8,526 nucleotides of DNA, taken from NCBI GenBank assembly GCA_003509805.1, contig DOMV01000181.1, positions 11,601 through 20,126 on the forward strand, given 5' to 3'. This document shows positions 1 through 7,272 of this stretch, piece after piece. How positions within the stretch are numbered: position 1 is the first letter of the stretch; every line of letters begins with the position of its first letter. This DNA is from Planctomycetaceae bacterium. GTDB taxonomy: Bacteria; Planctomycetota; Planctomycetia; Pirellulales; Thermoguttaceae. The notes beneath the pieces were generated by a model. The model was not told the origin of the DNA. It saw only the letters and a list, made by a program, of their open reading frames with translations, and did not search any database. Position numbers and translations under genes: made by a program.

Positions 1-3000
1 CCGCCGAGAAGTTTCGGCAAATCCGCCTCGGTGAAAAACGTCGATTCCCGCCTCGACGTTTCACACAACGCGGCAAGGAAGACTTCCATCCGTACCCGGT
101 CGAGCAGAATCTGCCTGTCGTGCGCGTCGCCCGGCAGGCTTGCGAGCATATCCTTCACGGCCTTCAGGAAACGGTCCGGCTGGAAACCGTTTTCCGCGGT
201 CGGTTGGACCGGCTGTTGCCCTTCTTCCTCCGGATGCTCACTCCGAAACGCCAGGAGATCCCGGTCGAGGGCGGTTTTCAACGACCAACACCGGGCGATG
301 AACAGGGCGTCGTCGAACGTATCGATTTGGACCTGCGGCTTGGGCGGCTCCTGCGACGGCGAATAACCGCGATGGTAATAATAACGCTCCAACTGCAACT
401 TCTCGCGAAAAAGCGTTTTGATGAAATCGTTGTCGAAATTCCTCCATTTGTCCAACCGGCTCGATTCGTCGCCGCCCCAATGGGAATAATATCCGTTTTG
501 GCCGAAATTCCACGACTGGTATTGCTGGGACACGGACTGCATGTTCGTCGAAGAAGCGGAAGGCGACGTTTTCAGTTCCTTGTCGGCCTTTTCCTTTTCT
601 TTCCGTTTTCGTGCGGAAATCTCTTCGCGGGGCAGATCGAGCGAAAGGATCGACTGGATGGTCCGGTCGGCGGCGTCGATATCCTTCAACCAGTATTCGA
701 CCATCAGGCGCCGCGGCAGCACTTCCCAATGATTCGGATATTTCGCCTCAAGTCTTTCGACGACGTTTCGGGCCGTTTCGTATTCGTCGCCCGCGAGTAA
801 TTCATCAAGCAGCGTGATTTGTTCCGCCAGGTCGGCTTTCTCGACAATCGTACGCATCAAGACGCCGGAAGCCTTCTCCTTGTCGCCGTTTTTCCGGTAA
901 AGCAAAAGGAGACGCTCGTTTTCCTGGTTCGATTGCACCTGGTCGCACAGCATTTCCTGGTACCGGATCGCCGTGGGCATATCGGCCTGCAACTCGGCGA
1001 TTTTCGACAACTGAGACAACAAAAGCGTATCGTCCGTCTTCTGTTCCTCGGTCCCGAGCAGGAGCATTTCCAACGTCTGCCGGGCCGCTTCATAATCGGA
1101 AACGGAAGAATAGGCTTGGGCGAGGCAATAGGCTGTTTCACGCCGCCCGGCGGCATCGAGCGGTCGGTGACGCAATCGTTCGATCAGGCGGTCGAACCGG
1201 TCGGCACGTTGATAATAGGTCGATATGCGCGAAATCGTCCCCAGTTTACTTTGCAGGTCTTCGGCGCGGTCGAATATCCGCCACAAAATCTCGATCGCTT
1301 CATCGATTTCGTCCGATTCGAAAAGCACATCGGCCAGGGCCGTGAGCGTCGTCGTGTCGGTCGGATCGATTCGTACGGCACGGCGAAGTGTCTCGATTCC
1401 ATCTTGTTGACGGCCGATCGCGAGGAGCATTTCCGCGTAAAACCGGCTGTTGGACGCGTTTCCGGCCCCGGCGGCCATGACCAGTTTCGATGTTTCGACG
1501 GCTTTGTCCGTCTCGCCCATTTCCCGTTGAAGCATCGCGAGCTTTTTCAAATGGTCAACCCGGTATTGCGGGTCGCCGTTTGCCAGTTTTTCATAAATCC
1601 CGGCCGCCCGGGGCTGATCTTCGCCCTTCGTGAAAATGTCGGCTGCCGCCTGGAGAAGGATATTCGAATCCGGTCGTAATGCGACCGCCTTTTCAATCGA
1701 TTCCATCGCCGCGGCATTTTTACCCTGCGCCGATTGAAATGCCGCCAACCGCCAATAATCCGACGCGTCGGCATCCGCCCGTTCCGAAATCTTTTTTTGA
1801 AGTTCGACGGTCGTTTCATACAGTCGTCCCGTCGATTGCAGCAATTTGGCATACGATTGCAGGAAACCCGCGAACGCATTCCCGTCCCCCTCGATCAATT
1901 GTTCCGCCGCGAGGTACTCCTGTTCGGCTTCCTTGAAATCGCCGCTTTCGAAAAGCATTTCCCCGTACCGGTGACGCAGTTCGAAATCGTTCGGAGCAAG
2001 CCCGCACGCCTCTTTCATCGCTTCGAGGGCTTCCCGGGCGTATCCGAGCGATTTGAAAATGCCGCTCAACTGGGCCAGATTCGACGCCGAACGACGTTCG
2101 CCTTCGGCAATCCGCCCCAGTGTTTCGATCGCTTCCCGTTTCCGGTCACGGTGATGGTAAAAATATCCGAGATACTCGCGGTATCCCGGATCGCCGGGGC
2201 GAAGCGCGATCGCCCTTTGATAAAGTTTCTCGGCTTCTTCCGGAATTTTTCCCGCCGCGAGCAGGTCGGCGACCATGACGACGGTCGACGGGTCGTCCGG
2301 TTTGGCGAGAAGCATCTTGTTCCAGATTTTCACGGCCCCGGCTTTCCGGCTCTTTTCGTCGAGATTCGCGTTGTCCAAAAAGGCGAGCCCCCACTGGGAA
2401 AGATGATCCGGATTGTTCGGATCAAGTTCGTTGATTTTCGCATAGTGCCGATCGACTTCGTCGAATTCGCGATCATTGACCAGCAAATCGATCAGGGCCA
2501 AACGAAGCGGGATATTCGACGGCGCTTTTTCCAGCGTTTCCCCCAACAGTTTTTTCGCTTCATCGGTCCGGGACAGACGGACCAGCGCAATCGCATATCT
2601 CCGAATCGTTTCCAGGTCGTTCGGATGCTTTTGCAGCCGTTTTTGATAATACCCCGCAAGCCCCGCGTAATCGGCCTGGCGCACGAAGATGCGTTCGACC
2701 CGGTCCCGGATCGATTGCGCCAACCAGCTTTCTCCGGAAATCTCTTCGAGCAGTTTTTCAAAATCGTCGATCGCGCCTTGCTTTTCCCCCAAACGAATTT
2801 TGATATCGGCCGCGGCAAGCGTGTATTGGACCCGCGCGAAATCGTCTTTCTTCGCGAGTTCCGCCAACCGTTGGTATCGCAACAGCGCCTCCTCGAACTT
2901 TCCTTCCTCTTCGAGGGTCTCGGCAATCCGGACCAGGATGTCGGCGTCGCCGGGAAACAGCTCCTCCATCCGGTTCCATATTCCCATCGATTTTTCTTTT

Positions 3001-3596
3001 TCCCCGAAACGCTCGTAGACGCGCCCCAGGGTTTGAAGGATAAGCAGCAAATCCTTGCCGGTGATCGTGCTTTCCGATCCGGCGGCAGACGGTTTTCTTT
3101 TGAGGGCGCGCTCGACGGAACGCTCCAACGATTCACCGGCGTCTTTCAATCTTCCTTGGCCGATATGGATTTCGGCAAGATAAAACGGGGCGAACGGATC
3201 GTTCCCGTCGAGTTTTTCAGCCTTCTCGAAGGCTTCGACACTCGCGGCGTCGTCACTGCCTCGCGAAAGAATCAACCCGCAGAGAAGCCAACTTTTCGCA
3301 TCGTCCTCGTTTCGTCGCGTCAATTCCCGGCAACGTGCCAGGAGGTCGTCGTATCGGCCCGTATCCACATAATACCCGTAAACGCGGTCCAACGACGTTC
3401 CGCGCCGGGGCGTTTTTTCCAGCAAAGACCAGAAGCGGTCGACGATCTTTTGCTCTTTCTGTTCCGTTTCCGAAAGCGCGGTTTCGATCGCCTGCCCCAG
3501 AACGACGGAGCCCGGGAAAAATGCGAGCAATGCGAAAAATACGAAAGAAGAGAAAACCCGGATGGCCCCGAATCGAATAATGCTGTTTTTCTTCAT
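1..3596 (-). CDS. Large secreted TPR-repeat protein, C-terminus cut off by window edge
   Basis: The minus strand is open from an ATG at 3596-3594 to the left window edge, 1198 codons with no stop. I translated the first 200 codons and the last 280 or so base by base, and no separate stop-terminated frame appears between them. Residues 1-34 form a signal peptide: MKKNS, basic residues, the hydrophobic stretch FFALLAFFPGSVV, and a likely cleavage site at VLG|QA. Residues from about 95 to 950 are helical repeats of TPR type; clear units include ADLLAAGKIPEEAEKLYQRA followed by IALRPGDPGYREYLGYF (about 443-480), EALEAMKEACGLAPNDFELR and AAMESIEKAVALRPDSN. A charged Lys/Glu stretch near 995-1013 leads into a Gln/Ser/Asn/Tyr/Trp-rich linker (about 1015-1042), then another helical part. 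TPR arrays bind proteins, so a periplasmic scaffold role is inferred. The RBS is weak (GAGA shortly before the ATG). The 52-bp gap to the coiled-coil gene suggests co-transcription. Planctomycete bat-type clusters commonly end in such a large TPR protein. No enzymatic motif is visible. The true C-terminus lies outside the window. Confidence 0.93.
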   Translation of the reverse strand, partial: MKKNSIIRFGAIRVFSSFVFFALLAFFPGSVVLGQAIETALSETEQKEQKIVDRFWSLLEKTPRRGTSLDRVYGYYVDTGRYDDLLARCRELTRRNEDDAKSWLLCGLILSRGSDDAASVEAFEKAEKLDGNDPFAPFYLAEIHIGQGRLKDAGESLERSVERALKRKPSAAGSESTITGKDLLLILQTLGRVYERFGEKEKSMGIWNRMEELFPGDADILVRIAETLEEEGKFEEALLRYQRLAELAKKDDFARVQYTLAAADIKIRLGEKQGAIDDFEKLLEEISGESWLAQSIRDRVERIFVRQADYAGLAGYYQKRLQKHPNDLETIRRYAIALVRLSRTDEAKKLLGETLEKAPSNIPLRLALIDLLVNDREFDEVDRHYAKINELDPNNPDHLSQWGLAFLDNANLDEKSRKAGAVKIWNKMLLAKPDDPSTVVMVADLLAAGKIPEEAEKLYQRAIALRPGDPGYREYLGYFYHHRDRKREAIETLGRIAEGERRSASNLAQLSGIFKSLGYAREALEAMKEACGLAPNDFELRHRYGEMLFESGDFKEAEQEYLAAEQLIEGDGNAFAGFLQSYAKLLQSTGRLYETTVELQKKISERADADASDYWRLAAFQSAQGKNAAAMESIEKAVALRPDSNILLQAAADIFTKGEDQPRAAGIYEKLANGDPQYRVDHLKKLAMLQREMGETDKAVETSKLVMAAGAGNASNSRFYAEMLLAIGRQQDGIETLRRAVRIDPTDTTTLTALADVLFESDEIDEAIEILWRIFDRAEDLQSKLGTISRISTYYQRADRFDRLIERLRHRPLDAAGRRETAYCLAQAYSSVSDYEAARQTLEMLLLGTEEQKTDDTLLLSQLSKIAELQADMPTAIRYQEMLCDQVQSNQENERLLLLYRKNGDKEKASGVLMRTIVEKADLAEQITLLDELLAGDEYETARNVVERLEAKYPNHWEVLPRRLMVEYWLKDIDAADRTIQSILSLDLPREEISARKRKEKEKADKELKTSPSASSTNMQSVSQQYQSWNFGQNGYYSHWGGDESSRLDKWRNFDNDFIKTLFREKLQLERYYYHRGYSPSQEPPKPQVQIDTFDDALFIARCWSLKTALDRDLLAFRSEHPEEEGQQPVQPTAENGFQPDRFLKAVKDMLASLPGDAHDRQILLDRVRMEVFLAALCETSRRESTFFTEADLPKLLG

Positions 3597-3648
3597 GGAT
3601 TCTCTGTTCGAATAAGCGGTTTCGGGGGATTTCGACGGCGTTCAGAAT

Positions 3649-5139
3649 CTATCGTTCTTCGCGGGGACGAATCGATTCGAAATAGCGTCTGATCATTTGC
3701 CGCTGTCCCAACGGGATCGGTTCGCTTTCGAGGACTTCTTCCGACATCTTCCGGAACTCCTGGAACCGTTCCTTGTAAGCGGCGGCCGACGATTCTTTGG
3801 CGATTTCTTCCGACCGGAATTGTTCGAATTCCGATTCGCCCGCGCCCGGCATCCCGGTCAATTGTTGTTGTTCGCGATTGCCCTCCAACGACGTTTCTTC
3901 GCCGCTTGCCGGATTGCCGGCTGTCCCGCGTCCCCAATTGTTGCTCGGGCTGTCCGATTTGTTCGTGGACATGCCGCCGTTGTTCGCGCAGGAAGAACCG
4001 TTGCATTCGGATTTGCACAAACTCAGCAACGCGAGTTTGCTTTCAAGGCCCTTGCATATTCCTTTCCGCAACCCTTGTTTCCGGCAGAGCCCGGCCAGTT
4101 CGCAGGCGCCTCCCTTGCATTCCGCGGCGTTGTTTTCCCGGAGGGCGTCGCTCATTTTCAGGGTCGAACGGGCAAGCTCCGCCTGCCCGCGTTTGTTCAT
4201 CGACTTGCCCGCTTGTTGCATTTGTTCGGAAAGCACGGTACGGTCCTGTTTGCCGAGCGATTGAGGATCGAGTTTTTCCAACGATTCGGCCGCCTTGGCG
4301 TATTCTCCCGCTTTGAGCGAATCGGACGTCGAACGGGTCGCATCCGAAGCGCTCAGGGCCTCGGCCACCTCGCGCATCGAGGCATCGACCGCCTCCAGAT
4401 CGAATTCATTCATCGCGGAACGAACGGCCGTCTCCATTTTCGAGAGCGTCGCCAGCGCCTCGCGCGGATCGTTGCTCGATTCCTCCAATTCCCCCAGTAA
4501 TTTTTCCAGTTCTTGCGAAAGCTCTTTCAACGGCTGTTCGTCTCCATGCTCTTCCGACAATTCCTCGATTTTTTTCAAAAGCTCTTCCTTGAGGGATTCG
4601 ACAGTGGCGACGATCTCGGGAATCGGCAGCGCCGCGACCGCTTCATGGTGCCGCTGGAACAAGGACAAGGCAAGCACCAAGGCAAGCGTGAGGAGGAAGG
4701 ACACCAAGCCCCACGCAAAATTGCGCGGAAGGCGGTAAGGAACGACCGCTTTCGGATCGACCGCCTCCGCATGGTGTGCCGCATCCTCGATTTGCAGGCG
4801 TTCCATGGGTGTCGATTCGCGTAAGGCGAGCAATTTGAGTGCGGTAAGCAAGCGATCCTTGAGCTGGTAGTATGTATCGACACGCCTGGCGGCTTCTTTC
4901 GTATCGAGCGGGAAAAACAACGCTGTGACCACACCGATTGCCGATCCGGAGACGACACCGGTTATGAGAAGCACCCAGGGTGAAAGAACGAGCGAAAAAA
5001 CAAAACGGCTTTCCAGGATGCAAAGAAAAGCAAGCGAGGATCCGACCAAGAGTCCCCAAGTCCCCCATTCCGTCATTCGCTGGATCCGGCGGCGGCGATT
5101 GACACCCAACAGGGGATCGACAATTTTCTGATTTTTCAT
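3649..5139 (-). CDS. Three-pass membrane protein with exported coiled-coil and Cys-rich domain
   Basis: 496 residues. The start is the ATG at 5139-5137 because AAGGAG (5151-5146) lies exactly 6 nt upstream; an in-frame TTG two codons earlier would touch the RBS and is rejected. A basic N-terminus (NRRRRIQRM, 14-22) precedes TM1 (about 25-43) and TM2 (about 48-76). A soluble segment follows (77-140, with KEAARRVDTYYQLKDRLLTA), then TM3 (about 142-161). From 175 to about 340 the protein is acidic, helical and coiled-coil-like (ESLKEELLKKIEELSEEHGD). Seven cysteines cluster at 341-384. Residues 385-435 are a Gly/Asn/Ser-rich linker. The C-terminus has a helical segment and the motif EPIPLGQRQMIRRYFESIRP (473-492), which resembles the conserved tail of uncharacterised planctomycete proteins in MoxR/BatA clusters. 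The positive-inside rule puts residues 162-496 outside the cytoplasm. It sits 120 bp after the ankyrin gene and 52 bp before the TPR gene. It loosely recalls DUF4175-type membrane proteins, but I cannot assign a family firmly. No catalytic motif is seen. Confidence 0.92.
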   Translation of the reverse strand: MKNQKIVDPLLGVNRRRRIQRMTEWGTWGLLVGSSLAFLCILESRFVFSLVLSPWVLLITGVVSGSAIGVVTALFFPLDTKEAARRVDTYYQLKDRLLTALKLLALRESTPMERLQIEDAAHHAEAVDPKAVVPYRLPRNFAWGLVSFLLTLALVLALSLFQRHHEAVAALPIPEIVATVESLKEELLKKIEELSEEHGDEQPLKELSQELEKLLGELEESSNDPREALATLSKMETAVRSAMNEFDLEAVDASMREVAEALSASDATRSTSDSLKAGEYAKAAESLEKLDPQSLGKQDRTVLSEQMQQAGKSMNKRGQAELARSTLKMSDALRENNAAECKGGACELAGLCRKQGLRKGICKGLESKLALLSLCKSECNGSSCANNGGMSTNKSDSPSNNWGRGTAGNPASGEETSLEGNREQQQLTGMPGAGESEFEQFRSEEIAKESSAAAYKERFQEFRKMSEEVLESEPIPLGQRQMIRRYFESIRPREER

Positions 5140-5145
5140 CGACAA

Positions 5146-5151
5146 CTCCTT
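5146..5151 (-). promoter_or_regulatory. Strong Shine-Dalgarno site of the coiled-coil gene
   Basis: The minus strand reads AAGGAG, then six bases (TTGTCG), then ATG. It is the only canonical Shine-Dalgarno match among the four gene starts here, and it fixes the start at 5139. It suggests efficient independent translation of this gene. Confidence 0.8.
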
Positions 5152-5259
5152 GACTTGTTGCGCCGAAAACCGTTGAAATTTCCTGAAATCGATGGCCCGC
5201 AGGCTCTTCCGTTCAAGCCTGTCCAGGACCGTTCAAATTTGTTTCCAATCACGTCCGTT

Positions 5260-7101
5260 TTATCGCATCAGCATGTCGGCGGCTTCACTCGGGTTGGAAG
5301 GCATCGGAACAGGGGTGATGGCACGTTCCCTTAATTCCCTTGACGGCCCCGGCGCGAAAACGTCGATCTTGCCATTGTTTTGGAAACGCGGTCCGCGTGT
5401 CGCCCAATCGAGCGGCGTTTCCCCTTCCTTATTTTCATCGTTCAGCGAAGCCCCTTTTTCGATCAGCAATTCAATGAGCATTCGAGAAAACGTCCGATGT
5501 TTCCCCCGGGGATCGTAATTCAAAGGGAAACTGTAACCACCTTTTTCCAAAGTCGTTCCGGGCGCGCTCACGAGATAATGCAACAAGGTGTTTCCGTCTT
5601 TATCGGCCGTTTTGACCGTCGCGCCCGCATCGATCAAGGTTTTGAACAATTCCACCTTGCTTTCGGCGATTTTCCTGATGTCCTCTTCCTTGAGGCGGCT
5701 TTCGTTTTCACGGAAATCCAGTAAAGAGTAAAACAACAGATAGTTAAGCGGTGTCCAGCCGTTGTCATCCCGTGCATTCAAGTCGACGTTCGCATCGATG
5801 AACAGGTCGAGAAATTTTTTGAACTCGTCGAACGGTCGCGCCGACTTCATGGACCGCGCCTGCGTTTGGAAAAGAATGAGTGTTTCCAAAACCGAACAAC
5901 CGTGTTCGTCACACGCGTCGACATTCGCACCGGCCTCGATAAAACGCTTGCATAATCGATATTCGATGCCGGCCGAATCGCTTTCCCTCGATTTTTCCCG
6001 TTCGTTGACACCGGCTACGGCCGCGTTTTCAACATTGTTTTCAACATCGTTTTTGACCCGGTTTTGGACACCGTTCCCGACATCGCCGGGGGCCTTATTC
6101 CGTTTGGCATCCGGACGAGGATAGGGTGCCACGAGCCGTTTGGTCGTCATCGCGACATCGAACGGCGAGACATTCCGAAATGCCGACTCGTCCAGCGACC
6201 TGAAATAAGCGAGAGGGACGTTCGAACGCAGCAACTCATGCAAGACGGTCCGGCCGGCCGCATTGCGGGTATCCAGGTTGATTTTCGAATCGATCAACAG
6301 CGAACACAGCGTTTCATTCCGCGCGAGGGCGGCGACAAAAAGAGATTCCGCCGTTCGAATCTTCCCTTGTTCATAATCAAGCGAGGCTCCGGCATGGAGC
6401 AACATGTTGCAGATAGCGACATTCTCGACGGCGCAGGCGACATACAAAGGCGTCTGGAATAAAGCCGGTTCGTCGACGACCATGATCGGAGCGTCGACGT
6501 CCACCGGTTTGGCGAGCAAGGATTTGATAATTTCGGGATTCTCATTTTGAATGGCGAGAAAAAGCGCGCGCCGGTTGCAACCGCGTATCGGTTTGAACGC
6601 CTGTGCGGGGAGCGAATCGATCAATAAAATCGCGGTTTCCGTGTGGTTGTTGGCAATCGCCGCCTCCAATGGGGTCGAATAATGCGCGGAAATTTCCGGA
6701 GGTTGGGGAAAATCCGCCCTGGCCCCGTGGTCGAGCAATAAACGACACATTGCCGTCTGGCCGCTTGCCGCCGCGTAATGGAGTTGCGTACGACCGTCAC
6801 CATCCGTTTCGTTGACGTAGTAGGCGTTTTTTTCCAACAATTCTTTGCAGATATCCGTATCGCCCGCAATGACCGCCTGGCGGAACAGTTTCCTGATCCC
6901 GTCATATCCGTCTTTATAAACGGGTTCCGGTACGCCGCTTTTCTTCGTCGCGAGCGCCCCGGCGGGCCTTTCGGCGGATTGTTCGGAGGAACCGTCCCAT
7001 TGCGAAAAGGACGGTTTCACGCAGAAAAACGATACCGCTGACGATACTGCAAACGATACCACGATTACGGGAAACGTCGACGAATGATATCTATACCGCA
7101 T
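5260..7101 (-). CDS. Secreted ankyrin-repeat protein
   Basis: 613 residues from the ATG at 7101-7099, chosen because GAAAGAG lies 6 nt upstream; an in-frame TTG at 7137 would add 12 residues in front of the signal peptide and is less likely. Residues 1-33 are a signal sequence (MRYRYH, hydrophobic PVIVVSFAVSSAVSFFCV, likely cleavage at SFS|QW). Ankyrin repeats follow. The clearest are at about 68-129 (GRTQLHYAAASGQTAMCRLL, LDHGARAD), 142-170 (STPLEAAIANNHTETAILLI), 215-242 (QTPLYVACAVENVAICNMLL, HAGASLD), 283-292 (GRTVLHELL), 380-410, 448-500 (GWTPLNYLL, LIDAGATV) and 503-570 (GNTLLHYLV, LIEKGASLN, GETPLDWA). A linker at about 325-378 breaks the array and holds five copies of a four-residue repeat. 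Ankyrin repeats bind proteins; the partner is unknown, and export suggests an envelope or extracellular target. The gene separates the BatA-like gene from the coiled-coil gene and appears to have its own promoter. I know of no ankyrin protein as a standard member of bat-type clusters. Confidence 0.94.
   Translation of the reverse strand: MRYRYHSSTFPVIVVSFAVSSAVSFFCVKPSFSQWDGSSEQSAERPAGALATKKSGVPEPVYKDGYDGIRKLFRQAVIAGDTDICKELLEKNAYYVNETDGDGRTQLHYAAASGQTAMCRLLLDHGARADFPQPPEISAHYSTPLEAAIANNHTETAILLIDSLPAQAFKPIRGCNRRALFLAIQNENPEIIKSLLAKPVDVDAPIMVVDEPALFQTPLYVACAVENVAICNMLLHAGASLDYEQGKIRTAESLFVAALARNETLCSLLIDSKINLDTRNAAGRTVLHELLRSNVPLAYFRSLDESAFRNVSPFDVAMTTKRLVAPYPRPDAKRNKAPGDVGNGVQNRVKNDVENNVENAAVAGVNEREKSRESDSAGIEYRLCKRFIEAGANVDACDEHGCSVLETLILFQTQARSMKSARPFDEFKKFLDLFIDANVDLNARDDNGWTPLNYLLFYSLLDFRENESRLKEEDIRKIAESKVELFKTLIDAGATVKTADKDGNTLLHYLVSAPGTTLEKGGYSFPLNYDPRGKHRTFSRMLIELLIEKGASLNDENKEGETPLDWATRGPRFQNNGKIDVFAPGPSRELRERAITPVPMPSNPSEAADMLMR
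6025..6084 (-). repeat. Five in-frame 12-bp tandem repeats inside the ankyrin gene
   Basis: On the plus strand the units are GTTTTCAACATT (6025), GTTTTCAACATC (6037), GTTTTTGACCCG (6049), GTTTTGGACACC (6061) and GTTCCCGACATC (6073). On the coding strand they encode DVGN, GVQN, RVKN, DVEN and NVEN (residues 340-359), a four-residue x-V-x-N repeat in the linker between two ankyrin blocks. Two neighbouring units differ by a single base, so expansion by slippage or unequal recombination looks recent. Copy-number change would keep the reading frame. Confidence 0.85.
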
Positions 7102-7107
7102 GTGTCG

Positions 7108-7114
7108 CTCTTTC
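7108..7114 (-). promoter_or_regulatory. Ribosome binding site of the ankyrin gene
   Basis: The minus strand reads GAAAGAG, a six-base spacer (CGACAC), then ATG. This is a moderate Shine-Dalgarno match. It supports the ATG at 7101 over the upstream TTG at 7137. Confidence 0.55.
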
Positions 7115-7151
7115 GTACCGAATGACGCTTTTGACAAAGGTGCCCGGACTC

Positions 7152-7180
7152 ATTGTAAAGCACGAGTGGTCCAAAATCAA
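7152..7180 (-). promoter_or_regulatory. Putative sigma70-type promoter for the ankyrin gene
   Basis: On the minus strand, TTGATT (7180-7175) and TACAAT (7157-7152) are separated by exactly 17 bases, giving 4 of 6 and 5 of 6 matches to the -35 and -10 consensus. Transcription would start near 7145, leaving a leader of about 44 nt that contains the RBS. It lies in the 164-bp gap after the BatA-like gene, so the ankyrin gene and perhaps the two genes after it may be transcribed independently of the upstream operon. This is based on sequence match only. Confidence 0.45.
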
Positions 7181-7254
7181 CCAATTTGAATAACTTTTTC
7201 GATTTTCCGACAAACAGCATCATTGCACGGCAAGGATCGTGTGTAAACCGTTTT

Positions 7255-7272
7255 GATATAATAGGTTATATC
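7255..7272. other. Perfect AT-rich inverted repeat spanning the BatA-like stop codon
   Basis: GATATAA (7255-7261) and TTATATC (7266-7272) are perfect 7-bp arms around a 4-base loop (TAGG on plus). The TAA stop codon of the BatA-like gene is the first three bases of the 7266 arm. The stem is almost all A-T and no T-run follows on the minus strand, so it is a poor intrinsic terminator for this gene. It could be a weak transcript-end hairpin or an operator-like protein site upstream of the ankyrin promoter. Confidence 0.4.

Noticed and set aside
238..729. Shorter minus-strand open frames inside the TPR gene (238-729, 857-1156, 2492-3136 and others)
   Set aside because: They lie out of frame within the continuous 1198-codon TPR reading frame and encode Arg/Pro/Ser-rich sequence with no recognisable domain.
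1734..3692. A 652-codon open frame on the plus strand, with further plus-strand frames at 819-1679 and 120-800
   Set aside because: They are codon-aligned antisense to the TPR gene and exist because that gene rarely uses TTA, CTA and TCA codons. Their products are Phe/Arg-rich without domains or signal peptides, while the minus strand gives a clear signal peptide plus TPR repeats.
3697..4500. Plus-strand open frames opposite the coiled-coil gene
   Set aside because: Antisense shadows. The minus-strand gene has a canonical RBS, membrane segments and a coherent coiled coil.
7070..7101. Lipoprotein signal in the ankyrin protein (Cys at residue 27)
   Set aside because: The residues before the Cys are SFF, which do not fit the lipobox pattern. 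A type I signal peptide cleaved after SFS fits better.
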